Assembly: GCA_050181295.1 (NCBI GenBank)
Contig: JBFXDI010000051.1
Location: forward strand, 1 to 25,630
DNA from: JBFXDI01 sp050181295
Lineage (GTDB): Bacteria > Pseudomonadota > Alphaproteobacteria > Rhizobiales > Aestuariivirgaceae
Direction: 5' to 3'
DNA length: 25,630 nt
Of this stretch, positions 18,301 through 25,067 are shown piece after piece. The notes below the pieces were generated by a model. It did no database searches and was not told where the DNA came from. It saw only the letters and a list, made by a program, of their open reading frames with translations. Each line of letters begins with the position of its first letter. The stretch's first letter is position 1. Both the position numbers and the translations under genes were made by a program.

Positions 18301-19121
18301 ATCTTCTGGCCGAGCCCCTCCTGGGAGGCGCGGACCGTGTCGATCCGCTGAGAGAGCTTGGCGATCTCGGATCCGACCTGCGCCTGGATCTGGGCCTCGA
18401 CGTCCCGCCGAACCGATTTTCCGCCCTCGGCGAGCTGCTGTGCGAGCTCGCTGACCCTGTCCTCCAGATATTCCAGCGCGGCGGACTGGCTGGCATGCTG
18501 GCTTTGGGCGCGATCCGCCTGGTCGGTGCGCGCCGCGAGATTGGAGAGCCGGTCCTGCACGGATTTGAGCGTGTCGCGAATCCGCGTGTCGCTCGTCTCG
18601 ATATGCGCGACGATGTTGCGGAGCGCCCCTTCGAGCGCCGTATAGCCGGGAACGTCCTCCGGCCGCTGCGGCATCTCGGCCACCGGTCGCCGGGCGAGCT
18701 CCGCGCTCGTCTCCTCGAGCCGCCCGAAGCGGTCCACGAGGTCGGCGATGAGCGCCGCTGCCTCCCTTTCGTTCCGCTCCACGCGGTCGACCAGGGTGGC
18801 GATCGAGTGCGTCTCGACGGCGGCGTGCACCGCATGCGGCGCGAAGCGGCTGGCGGCCGTGTCGTTGCCTTCCCGCGTCAGGCTGGTGAGCTGGTCCGCG
18901 AGCCGGTCGAGCCGCGAGGCGATGTCGTCGGAAAGCCGTGATTCGCGCCCCGGCTGGGGCGCGCGCGGAGCCTGCACGGGCTCCGCTTCATCCGCCTGCT
19001 CCTTGATGAGCGTGTTCAGCCATTCCCCAAGCGTCATGCCGGAACGGCGGGCGGCGTCCTTCGCGGCCTCCCGCGCTTCCTGGTCTATGCCTTTGACGCT
19101 CCAAGGGATCCCTGGCTTCAT
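15375..19121 (-). CDS. podJ: Polar localization factor PodJ (coiled coil, TM, Sel1 repeats, peptidoglycan-binding domain)
   Basis: 1248 residues from the ATG at 19121. In Caulobacter PodJ marks the new pole and recruits polar machinery. Order of parts: a conserved N-terminal segment at 10-39 (AREAAKDAARRSGMTLGEWLN); a long coiled coil (about 60-700) holding three 27-residue tandem repeats at 412-492; a Pro/Glu/Ala-rich linker; a basic stretch and one membrane segment at about 833-850; at least four Sel1/TPR-like repeats (about 963-1120); and a C-terminal peptidoglycan-binding domain (about 1177-1248). So about 830 residues are cytoplasmic and 400 periplasmic, the PodJ plan. The frame is open upstream to 19391, but that DNA reads as regulatory sequence, and MKPGIPWSVKGI matches the usual rhizobial start. 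It is longer than Caulobacter PodJ (about 970, recalled). Sel1 and peptidoglycan-binding domains alone would be ambiguous; the full layout supports the call. Confidence 0.85.
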   Translation of the reverse strand: MKPGIPWSVKGIDQEAREAAKDAARRSGMTLGEWLNTLIKEQADEAEPVQAPRAPQPGRESRLSDDIASRLDRLADQLTSLTREGNDTAASRFAPHAVHAAVETHSIATLVDRVERNEREAAALIADLVDRFGRLEETSAELARRPVAEMPQRPEDVPGYTALEGALRNIVAHIETSDTRIRDTLKSVQDRLSNLAARTDQADRAQSQHASQSAALEYLEDRVSELAQQLAEGGKSVRRDVEAQIQAQVGSEIAKLSQRIDTVRASQEGLGQKIEAAALDAVQRETRGIGARVGGEVTSLADQVKALKLAQDSLGQKLQASSLQAAQREARDVERRLQASIAELQNDDGAAQETARDLKRTMAAIESLEQRFDDIKMEAASEREVKALKLSMEQISATVAQFGDTRPLETMERRLSDLGRRLDNPTVPAQLASHLEDLERRVFDLGRRLDSPAVPAQLTSHLEDLERRLSDVGRRLDNPAVPAQLTGHLDDLETRIHHLDARLKEAMVAASDSVSLQTFEAEIQQTGERISSVEQRMDHLATLERSVTQLYASLDENRTATRGIAEDAARATAERLIARDRGPSTELRALEAGLEAVRASAATADKRTQETLEAVHETLEQIVAQLAAVEGREAAPTVYEAPAVYQAPAPQPQAFAARLREPEPTTFEPPAIEPPAYEAPRWSDIEDRAPMREAEPQAEEEPGEFDPGPLPEIPAPASEPARRDRFEEPSGRDSFEEPEREEHEPPAVREDFIAAARRAAQTAARPQSPLLSTLGSFATRRSTPEAEGPQQEAKTSRFRIPFLRPRKAPDAEEAEAAEDPEPAPEKSGTRKRLILAGLALLVAVAAYTANRTLNSGQSGRAPTAESTSRLEAPARRDAALDTPPEAIAMAEADISALERAASDNFATASLAPNPSTLDSRASDRLDESDGLSPKSNFEQRSAPLPESSLGQAALPPVEAGPQSLRQAALAGDPNAAFIVATRYLDGQGVAQDLPRAVEWFGRAAEKGLAPAQYRLATLYERGRGVAQSREAATAWYLKAASNGNVKSMHNLAVLYADSADGEPHYDQAAHWFGEAAKRGLKDSQFNFAVLSERGLGVPRSTEEAYVWYSLAGKQGDTDAAGKAKAIEATLKPAQLDDLKQRISAWAPETVNREANYVAAIDPSWQAASEQPAPQAQVVNPGAQQLFGKALIKRAQELLAGRGFDIGTPDGVMGSRTTNAVRLFQERNGLSINGMVTNDLVQSLEGSRI
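16911..16964. repeat. 27-bp direct repeat, two copies, inside podJ
   Basis: Copies at 16911-16937 and 16938-16964 encode RDRFEEPSG-like and RDSFEEP-like units in the low-complexity linker before the membrane segment. This is probably replication-slippage expansion of a disordered linker. Confidence 0.6.
17646..17888. repeat. 81-bp tandem repeat, three copies, inside podJ
   Basis: Three consecutive 81-bp units encode a 27-residue module of the form ERRLSDLGRRLDNP then VPAQL-x-SHLEDL. Copies differ at only a few residues, so the duplication is recent or kept uniform. It lies within the cytoplasmic coiled coil; a change in copy number would lengthen the rod without shifting frame. Confidence 0.8.
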
Positions 19122-19179
19122 GCCGACTATCTCTCGCTCCCCCTCGATCCGCCGCGGCAGACCTTCCACCTTATGATCT

Positions 19180-19184
19180 GATTC
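19180..19184. promoter_or_regulatory. GANTC (CcrM) methylation site upstream of podJ
   Basis: GATTC lies about 60 bases upstream of the podJ start. In alphaproteobacteria GANTC near a promoter can link transcription to replication through CcrM and GcrA. A single site could be chance. Confidence 0.3.
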
Positions 19185-19233
19185 GCCGTTGCCGGCCACG
19201 GTTCCCTCTAAGGATGAAAAGTTAACGGCTTTG

Positions 19234-19249
19234 GTAAACAAACCCTTAA
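19234..19249 (-). promoter_or_regulatory. CtrA-like box upstream of podJ
   Basis: On the podJ strand TTAA-N7-TTTAC is one mismatch from the CtrA consensus TTAA-N7-TTAAC, about 115 bases upstream of the podJ start. A further GTTAAC lies beside it (19221-19226). The block is AT-rich against its surroundings. Cell-cycle control of podJ is known in Caulobacter; the site itself is a prediction. Confidence 0.4.
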
Positions 19250-19305
19250 TCGGCGGTTTCGGGCCGGCCGGAAGAGGCTGCAACGCAGGGTCCGCAAAAT
19301 AATAT

Positions 19306-19333
19306 TTGACACTCGCGTCAGCCACAACAGGAT
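19306..19333 (+). promoter_or_regulatory. Promoter with imperfect palindrome before the MerR gene
   Basis: TTGACA (19306-19311), a 16-bp spacer and CAGGAT (19328-19333) form a candidate promoter. The palindrome TGACAC-TC-GCGTCA (19307-19320, 5 of 6 pairs) overlaps the -35 box, about 65 bases before the merR-type gene. This suits self-regulation by the MerR protein, though MerR operators usually sit between -35 and -10. Confidence 0.4.
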
Positions 19334-19384
19334 GCCCCCATCGGGCGGGCTGTGGGGGCTCATGGAATTTTAGAGGCCTGTTGC

Positions 19385-19825
19385 ATGACACAACCCAGCG
19401 GAGCGCAGGCGGGGCGCGAGAAGCTGTTCTCGATCTCGGAGCTCTGCCGCGAATTCGATGTGACGCCGAGGACGCTACGGTTCTACGAGCAAAAAGGGCT
19501 GCTCTCGCCGGCCCGGCGGGGTTGGACGCGTATCTTCAACTACCGCGACCGCGCGAGGCTGCAACTGATACTGAGGGGTAAGAGGGTCGGCTTCTCGCTC
19601 GACGAAATCAAGGAGCTTCTCGACCTCTACAATCTGCGCGACGGCCAGCTCACGCAGCTCAAGGTCGCCGCCGTGAAGATGCGCGAACGGCTGACCGCCC
19701 TGAAGCAGCAGCGCACCGAGATCGAGGAGACGATCGCCGACCTCGAACGCACTTGCGGGATCGTCGAGGGCATGCTCAAGGAGAAGGCTGGAAGCGCCGA
19801 CGGGCTGGATCGGGCCGGCGAATAG
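19385..19825 (+). CDS. MerR-family transcriptional regulator (LiuR-like)
   Basis: 146 residues. The N-terminal MerR winged helix is clear: FSISELCREFDVTPRTLRFYEQKGLL at about 15-40, then the wing and LRGKRVGFSLDEIKELLDLY. A coiled-coil dimer helix (KQQRTEIEETIADLE) and a short C-terminus with a single Cys (ERTCGIVEGM) follow, so it is not a metal sensor of the Cys-rich kind. In proteobacteria such regulators (LiuR type) control branched-chain amino acid or fatty acyl-CoA catabolism, and here the next gene is an acyl-CoA dehydrogenase. I use the ATG at 19385; a GTG at 19352 would add 11 unrelated residues. Probable targets are its own promoter and the dehydrogenase. Confidence 0.87.
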   Translation: MTQPSGAQAGREKLFSISELCREFDVTPRTLRFYEQKGLLSPARRGWTRIFNYRDRARLQLILRGKRVGFSLDEIKELLDLYNLRDGQLTQLKVAAVKMRERLTALKQQRTEIEETIADLERTCGIVEGMLKEKAGSADGLDRAGE

Positions 19826-19828
19826 GCG

Positions 19829-19877
19829 GTTTTCGAGAAAGCCGAGCACGATGTCGGGGCCTTTCCGGATCATGCTC
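19829..19877. repeat. Degenerate intergenic palindromic repeat between the merR-type gene and the acyl-CoA dehydrogenase
   Basis: Two nested inverted pairs: GGTTTTC-GA-GAAAGCC (19828-19843, 6 of 7 pairs), and GAGCACGAT (19844-19852) against ATCATGCTC (19869-19877, 8 of 9 pairs). The block, with CTTTCCGGATCATGCTC at its end, resembles a dispersed intergenic repeat I recall from many rhizobial genomes, containing GAGCATGATCCGGAAA. It could also act as a terminator, separating the two genes. Confidence 0.5.
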
Positions 19878-19894
19878 TAGCCGGAGCAACGGGA

Positions 19895-21052
19895 ATGTCC
19901 GTGCTGGACCTGCCTCGTCCTTCCTGGATGAGCGAGGAGCTCGACCTTCTGAGCGAGAGCGCCCGGCGCTTCTTCGAGGAGGAATGCGTTCCCCACTACG
20001 AGCAGTGGGAAAAGGAAGGCAGCGTCGGCCGGAAGACCTGGGAGAAGGCGGGCGCGGTGGGCCTCCTGGGCGCCGAGATCCCGGAGGACTATGGCGGTCC
20101 CGGCGGCAGCTTCGCCCATGACGCGGTGATCACCTTCGAGGCCAACCGCGCCGGCATCGACGGCTTCGGGGCGCCGCTCCACAACGCCATCGTGGCGCCC
20201 TACATTCTCCACTACGGCTCCGAGGAGCAGAAGCAGCGGTGGCTGCCGAGGATGGTCACTGGCGAGCTCATCGGCGCCATCGCCATGACCGAGCCCGGCG
20301 CGGGCTCCGACCTGCAGGGCGCCAAGACGATGGCCCGCAAGGACGGCAACCACTACCTCATCAACGGCTCGAAGACCTTCATCACCAACGGCCAGCTCGC
20401 CAACCTCATCGTCACCGTGACGAAGACAGACTCCTCGAAGGGCGCCAAGGGCATGTCGCTCTTCGTGGTCGAGACCGACGAGGTCGAGGGCTTCCAGCGC
20501 GGCCGCAAGCTCGACAAGGTCGGCCTCAAGGCCAACGACACCTCCGAGCTCTTCTATGACGAGGTGAGGGTTCCGGCGGACGCGCTGCTCGGGGCCGAGG
20601 AGGGCATGGGTTTCGTCCAGCTCATGCAGCAGCTTCCGCAGGAGCGCCTGCTCATCGCCATCCAGGCCATGGGCCGCATCGAGCGCGCGCTCGCCGTCAC
20701 GCTCGACTACGTCAAGGGGCGCAAGGCCTTCGGCAAGGCGATCGCCGAGTTCCAGAACACGCAGTTCAAGCTCGCGGAGTGCAAGACCGAGGCGACGGTC
20801 GCGCGCGTCTTCGTGGACCACTGCATTGACCGGCACCTCGCGGGGCAACTGGACACAGCCACCGCCTCGATGGCGAAATACTGGCTGACCGACCTTCAGT
20901 GCAAGATCATCGACGAGTGCCTGCAGCTCCACGGCGGCTACGGCTTCATGAACGAGTATCCGATCGCGCGCATGTATCGCGACGCCAGGGTGGAGCGCAT
21001 CTATGGCGGCACCAACGAGATCATGAAGCTCGTCATCGCGAGAACGCTGTGA
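19895..21052 (+). CDS. Acyl-CoA dehydrogenase, long-chain (LCAD-like) type
   Basis: 385 residues. A FAD enzyme that makes the alpha-beta double bond in acyl-CoA during beta-oxidation, passing electrons to ETF. Motifs: AMTEPGAGSDLQG (FAD/substrate), GSKTFITNGQLANLIV, the KVGLKANDTSELFYDEVRVP region, and QLHGGYGFMNEYPIARMYRD near the C-terminus. The usual MCAD-type catalytic Glu in YEGT is replaced by Gly (IYGGTNEIMK). The base is instead probably Glu250 in LPQERLL, as in mammalian LCAD and isovaleryl-CoA dehydrogenase. GGAG lies 8 bases before the ATG. It follows the MerR gene, its likely regulator. Chain length cannot be fixed from sequence. Confidence 0.9.
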   Translation: MSVLDLPRPSWMSEELDLLSESARRFFEEECVPHYEQWEKEGSVGRKTWEKAGAVGLLGAEIPEDYGGPGGSFAHDAVITFEANRAGIDGFGAPLHNAIVAPYILHYGSEEQKQRWLPRMVTGELIGAIAMTEPGAGSDLQGAKTMARKDGNHYLINGSKTFITNGQLANLIVTVTKTDSSKGAKGMSLFVVETDEVEGFQRGRKLDKVGLKANDTSELFYDEVRVPADALLGAEEGMGFVQLMQQLPQERLLIAIQAMGRIERALAVTLDYVKGRKAFGKAIAEFQNTQFKLAECKTEATVARVFVDHCIDRHLAGQLDTATASMAKYWLTDLQCKIIDECLQLHGGYGFMNEYPIARMYRDARVERIYGGTNEIMKLVIARTL

Positions 21053-21105
21053 TGGCGCGGCGCTCCGGCGGCCGGCGCGGCTTAGGCGCGCATCTTCGCA
21101 GTCTC

Positions 21106-21120
21106 CGCGGCAAGGCCGCG
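21106..21120. terminator. Short GC hairpin after the acyl-CoA dehydrogenase gene
   Basis: CGCGGC (21106-21111) and GCCGCG (21115-21120) around AAG; a strong 6-bp stem 54 bases past the stop, without a T-run. It may only reflect GC-rich composition. Confidence 0.2.
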
Positions 21121-21137
21121 TAGCGGCGCGGCGGTCG

Positions 21138-22640
21138 ATGAGCCGGGTCACCCAGCGGGTGAACGTGGCGTTCCGCCGCCGCCGGGCGACGTCGATAGAG
21201 ATCAATCGCGTCTGCTTCGTCCTCGGCATCATGCTGCTCGTGCTCATGGTCTTCATGTTCCCGCCGGCCGTGACTGACCTGGTTGCAGGGCACGACGACT
21301 GGCAGATTTTCGCGGGCTCCGCCTTCGTCACCGGCTTCCTCGGGCTGATGCTGGTCATGGTCACGCGCGGCAGCTGGTCGGAGGCCGTGTCGCTAAAGGA
21401 GGGCTTTCTGCTGACCGTCGCGGCGTGGGTGGTGATCCCTCTCCTGGCGGCCATTCCCTTCGCCTTCCTGGAGAGGGACCTGAGTCTCGCCGACGCCTGG
21501 TTCGAGTCCGTCTCGGGCCTCACCACCACGGGCGCGACGATCCTCACGGGCCTCGACCGCATGTCGCCCGGCATCCTGCTCTGGCGCTCGATCACCCACT
21601 GGATCGGCGGCGTCGGCATCGTCCTCATGGCGCTCATCATGCTGCCTTTCCTGCGGGTCGGCGGCATGCAGATCTTTCAGGCCGAGAGCTCCGACCGCAG
21701 CGACAAGTTCGTTCCCCGCGCCGGCGAGATCATGGGGCTCCTGGTCTCGACCTACGTGATCATGACGCTGCTCTGCGGCATCGCCTATCGCTGGGCCGGC
21801 ATGAGCACCTTCGATGCCCTGAACCACGCCATGTCGACGCTCTCGACCGGCGGCTTCTCGACCCACGACGCCTCGCTCGGCTACTACGAGCAGCCAGCCA
21901 TCCACTGGGTGGCGGCGGCCTTCATGTTCGCGGGCTCGCTGCCGCTCCTGATCTTCGCCAAGATGATGCGCACCCGCTCGCTCGACGCGCTGCGCGACGA
22001 GCAGGTGGTCGGCTTCCTCAAGCTCTATGCCTCGATCGTGATCCTGCTGACGGCCCTGCTCGTGATCAAGACGAGCATCGAGCCCTTCGATGCGCTGCGC
22101 CTCGTCGCCGTCAACGTCATCTCGATCATGTCGACGACCGGCTTCGCGCTCGGCGACTACACCCTCTGGATGCCTGGCGTCTCCGGCGTCTTCTTCCTCC
22201 TCATGTTCCTCACCGGCTGCACCGGATCGACGGCCGGCGGGGTGAAGATGTTTCGCATCCAGATCATGCTGCTCATCGCCGGCAACTACATCCGCCGGCT
22301 CATCAGCCCGAACCGCGTGGTCGTCGCCGTCTACAACGGCAAGCAGGTGACGACCGAGATCGCGACCGCGGTGCTGGCGTTCCTCGCGGCGACCTTCGTG
22401 TGCCTCATGCTCTTTACGATCGCGCTGTCGCTCTACGATCTGGATTTCGTCACGGCGCTGAGCTCCAGCGCCACGGCGCTCACCAATGTCGGTCCAGGGT
22501 TGGGGCCCACGGTCGGGCCGGCCGGGAACTTCGCGACGCTTCCCGAAGGGGCGAAGGCGCTGCTCGCCGTCGCCATGCTGCTCGGCCGGCTTGAATATTT
22601 CACGGTGCTCGTCGTCTTCAGCCGCAGCTTCTGGCGCTGA
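21138..22640 (+). CDS. trkH: TrkH-family potassium uptake protein (membrane subunit)
   Basis: 500 residues, close to E. coli TrkH (483). The four membrane-pore-membrane repeats each show a selectivity loop: SGLTTTGAT near residue 130, STLSTGGFST near 236, SIMSTTGFALG near 332, and ALTNVGPGLG near 450. GCTGSTAGGVK near 366-376 is the conserved segment around the third repeat helix that forms the gating loop. It is an inner-membrane K+ channel/transporter working with the cytosolic TrkA ring; no trkA is in the window. There is no Shine-Dalgarno sequence before the ATG at 21138, so the start may differ slightly, though the basic N-terminus then a membrane helix fits. It is convergent with moaE, 4 bases apart. 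Confidence 0.93.
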   Translation: MSRVTQRVNVAFRRRRATSIEINRVCFVLGIMLLVLMVFMFPPAVTDLVAGHDDWQIFAGSAFVTGFLGLMLVMVTRGSWSEAVSLKEGFLLTVAAWVVIPLLAAIPFAFLERDLSLADAWFESVSGLTTTGATILTGLDRMSPGILLWRSITHWIGGVGIVLMALIMLPFLRVGGMQIFQAESSDRSDKFVPRAGEIMGLLVSTYVIMTLLCGIAYRWAGMSTFDALNHAMSTLSTGGFSTHDASLGYYEQPAIHWVAAAFMFAGSLPLLIFAKMMRTRSLDALRDEQVVGFLKLYASIVILLTALLVIKTSIEPFDALRLVAVNVISIMSTTGFALGDYTLWMPGVSGVFFLLMFLTGCTGSTAGGVKMFRIQIMLLIAGNYIRRLISPNRVVVAVYNGKQVTTEIATAVLAFLAATFVCLMLFTIALSLYDLDFVTALSSSATALTNVGPGLGPTVGPAGNFATLPEGAKALLAVAMLLGRLEYFTVLVVFSRSFWR

Positions 22641-22644
22641 AAAC

Positions 22645-23091
22645 TTACCGCTTCCAGCGTCCGGCGGCCTCCTCGTCGCTGTCCCTGGCCTCCACCCAGC
22701 GCTCGCCGTCCGGACCTGCCTCGAGCTTCCAGAAAGGGGCCTTGGTCTTCAGCCAGTCCATGAGGAAGCGCGCCGCTTCGAAAGCCGCCTCGCGATGCGC
22801 TGAGCGCGCCAGCACCAGCACGATGTCCTCGCCCGCGAGCAGACGCCCGTGGCGATGGATGACGAGCACGTCGTCGAGCGGCCAACGGCCGCGGGCTTCG
22901 GTCTCGATGTCGGCGAGCGCCTTCTCCGTCATGCCCGGATAAAGCTCCAGCGTCATGGCGTCGACGCGCTTGCCGTCCGAGCGGTCGCGCACCGTGCCGA
23001 TGAACAGCACGCAGGCGCCGCTCGCGCTCGCCGCCTGGAACGCCTTTAGTTCCGCCGATGCGTCGAAGGGCTGCTCCTGCACGCGGATCAC
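22645..23091 (-). CDS. moaE: Molybdopterin synthase catalytic subunit MoaE
   Basis: 148 residues, normal length. With MoaD it inserts two sulfurs into cyclic pyranopterin monophosphate to make molybdopterin. Conserved features: CVLFIGTVRD, LELYPGMTEKAL, VIHRHGRLLAGEDIVLVLARSAHR and the catalytic-lysine region LKTKAPFWK. The start is a GTG whose last two bases overlap the asmA TGA stop (GTGA). AGGAG lies 8 bases upstream inside asmA, so MoaE is made by translational coupling with AsmA. The MoaD partner is not adjacent and must lie elsewhere if the pathway is complete. Confidence 0.94.
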   Translation of the reverse strand: MIRVQEQPFDASAELKAFQAASASGACVLFIGTVRDRSDGKRVDAMTLELYPGMTEKALADIETEARGRWPLDDVLVIHRHGRLLAGEDIVLVLARSAHREAAFEAARFLMDWLKTKAPFWKLEAGPDGERWVEARDSDEEAAGRWKR

Positions 23092-24917
23092 GGCTTCTTC
23101 TCCTGCGGGGCCTTGCCGGTCTTCTCATTCGGCGCCTGGTCCTGACCAGGGGGCTCCGCTTCCGGGTCAGCCTTGCCGCTCGTGCCCGAGGCCGCGAACT
23201 GGGGTGCGTTCCACAGGCCGTCCACGCGGACATTCCTCGCCTGTCCGGCGATCGTAACGGCGGCATCGAGGTCGAGCCGCTGCCGCAGCACGTCGATGCT
23301 GCCCGTCATGTCGGTCTGGAAATCTCCGCCCGCAAGCTTGAGCGTCTGGACTTCCGCGATGCCGTCCGTGATCGCGAAGACGGCGGCGAAGCTGGAGAAG
23401 GCCGTCTGTCGGGCGGCCTCCGCCTGCCATCCGGCGACCGGGGCCGATGTGGCGGCCTGGGCGAGTTGCTTCAGGTCCACATCCGCGAAGGCGCCGTTTG
23501 CGACCTCCAGACGGGCTTGTCCGGTGAGGGTCGAGGCGAGCTCGAGCTGGCTGCTCCCCTTGGCGGAGAGCGAGAGCGACAGCCTGCCTGCGCCGCTCAG
23601 GGCCTTGAAGCCCATGAAGTCGCCGAGCAGGCCCTGCACACTCACGCCGTCGGCCTCGAGCGCGCCGCGGATTTCCGGCAGCTTGGTCGAGCCGTCGAGC
23701 AGGAGCCGCCCGCGGCCCCTGCCGCCATAGAGCGCGAGGCCGTCGAGTTGGGCATCCAGCGTTCCGTCCTCGAGCTTGGCCTTGATCGAGGCCGGGCCGG
23801 TCCTGAGCGTGCCGTAGATGATCTCGGCGGTGTCGATGTCGAGCACGCCGTCGACGGCGCTCAAGGCGCCGAGATCGATCCGCGTGTCGCGCCAGCCCTG
23901 CGTGAGGGCGGTGCTCTCGGAGGGACGCGCATAGGCGTTGAGGTTGAGGCGGTCGAGCTTGAGCTTCACCCCCACCTTGGGCTTGGGCTCCCCGAGCATG
24001 AGGGAGAAATCGCCTTCTCCCTGCATGCCGTCGAGGCCGATGCGCGCGTCCTTGGCCTGGAGCTTGCGGCCGGAAAGGTCGAGGGCGGCCGTGAGCGTCA
24101 TGTCCTTGAACCCTTCCACCCCCTCGAAATCGATGCCGCTCCAGGCGGCAAGCTCGGTGAGGGAGGGTGACTTGGCTTCGATCTGGCCCGCCAGCGAAAG
24201 CCCGTTCTTGAGCGCCGCGCGCCCGCTGAAGGCGGCCACCAGTTCCGGAGCCTCTATCGTGATGTCGGCGGGCGAGCCGTCGGTCGAGAGCCGCTCCGGG
24301 GCGCGTATGTAGACGGTGACCTCGATGCGCCGCTGCTTCCAGGTGAGGAAGCCCTTGACGTCGAGCGGCTTTCCCGGCGTCGCGACGGTGAGGTCGGCGT
24401 CCGTCGCCTCGAAGCTCGCGCCCGTACGATCGTCGCGGAAACGGATGACCCCGTCCCGGACGAAGAGCGGCAGCCTTTGTGTCGCGCCTGCCGTGTCCTT
24501 CGAGGCGGCATCGAGGAAGTTGAGGTTGCCCTGGCGGTCGACATTGAGGTCGATGACAGGCTTGTCGAGCGTGATCGACTTGATTTCCAGCCGGCCGAGG
24601 AACAGCGGCATGGCATTGGCCTTGAGCCTGATGGTGCCGATGGCCGCGAAGGGCACATGGGCAGGCGCCGGCCCGGACACGACGACATTGTCGAGTTCGA
24701 CCTCGCCTTCGGGCCACAGGCTGATGCGCGGCCGGCCGGAGAAGGTGACCGTGCGGCCCGTCGCGTCCTTGACCGCGTCCTCGACGGCGCGGCGCGCGAA
24801 ATCGCCGCCGAGCGTGTAGGGAAGGGCGGCGAAGCCGATCCCGACAAAGAGCCCCACCGCGGCGGCGATGCCGATGAGGCGCTTGATGTTGAGGGATGCC
24901 GCGGTTTTCTTCTTCAT
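23088..24917 (-). CDS. AsmA-family protein
   Basis: 609 residues. An N-terminal membrane anchor at about 14-33 (LIGIAAAVGLFVGIGFAALPY) precedes a large periplasmic beta-rich body. The N-terminal AsmA signature is clear (GRTVTFSGRPRISLWPEGEVELDNVVV), and the C-terminal AsmA_2-type region includes GRGRLLLDGS and SLSAKGSSQLELASTLTGQA. AsmA-like proteins are thought to bridge inner and outer membranes and move or organise lipids. The tail is charged and disordered (PGQDQAPNEKTGKAPQEKKP). Only a weak ribosome site precedes the ATG at 24917. It shares an operon with moaE through the GTGA overlap and diverges from the acetoacetyl-CoA synthetase gene. Confidence 0.88.
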   Translation of the reverse strand: MKKKTAASLNIKRLIGIAAAVGLFVGIGFAALPYTLGGDFARRAVEDAVKDATGRTVTFSGRPRISLWPEGEVELDNVVVSGPAPAHVPFAAIGTIRLKANAMPLFLGRLEIKSITLDKPVIDLNVDRQGNLNFLDAASKDTAGATQRLPLFVRDGVIRFRDDRTGASFEATDADLTVATPGKPLDVKGFLTWKQRRIEVTVYIRAPERLSTDGSPADITIEAPELVAAFSGRAALKNGLSLAGQIEAKSPSLTELAAWSGIDFEGVEGFKDMTLTAALDLSGRKLQAKDARIGLDGMQGEGDFSLMLGEPKPKVGVKLKLDRLNLNAYARPSESTALTQGWRDTRIDLGALSAVDGVLDIDTAEIIYGTLRTGPASIKAKLEDGTLDAQLDGLALYGGRGRGRLLLDGSTKLPEIRGALEADGVSVQGLLGDFMGFKALSGAGRLSLSLSAKGSSQLELASTLTGQARLEVANGAFADVDLKQLAQAATSAPVAGWQAEAARQTAFSSFAAVFAITDGIAEVQTLKLAGGDFQTDMTGSIDVLRQRLDLDAAVTIAGQARNVRVDGLWNAPQFAASGTSGKADPEAEPPGQDQAPNEKTGKAPQEKKP

Positions 24918-25067
24918 CGCATACGCAAACTCGCCGATCCGTCCTTGCCGCTGATCTCAGATGTTGGCCGGAGGGCCGGGCCTCGTGGCCGCGCGCACAC
25001 TGGCTTGGGCGCACCGGAAAGTCCAGCTAAGGTGCCGCGCGATTAGAAGTCCAGGAGAGGATCGAGG

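Noticed and set aside
16821..18941. Long plus-strand open frame opposite podJ
   Set aside because: Antisense shadow of the coiled-coil coding region; its apparent repeats simply mirror the 81-bp repeat in podJ.
22626..22672. Possible terminator between trkH and moaE
   Set aside because: Only a 5-bp CGCTG/CAGCG match with a 15-base loop, mostly inside moaE codons; not convincing.
24918..25067. Promoters in the divergent asmA/acetoacetyl-CoA synthetase interval
   Set aside because: Scanned both strands; only weak, poorly spaced -35/-10 look-alikes, and no palindrome worth reporting.
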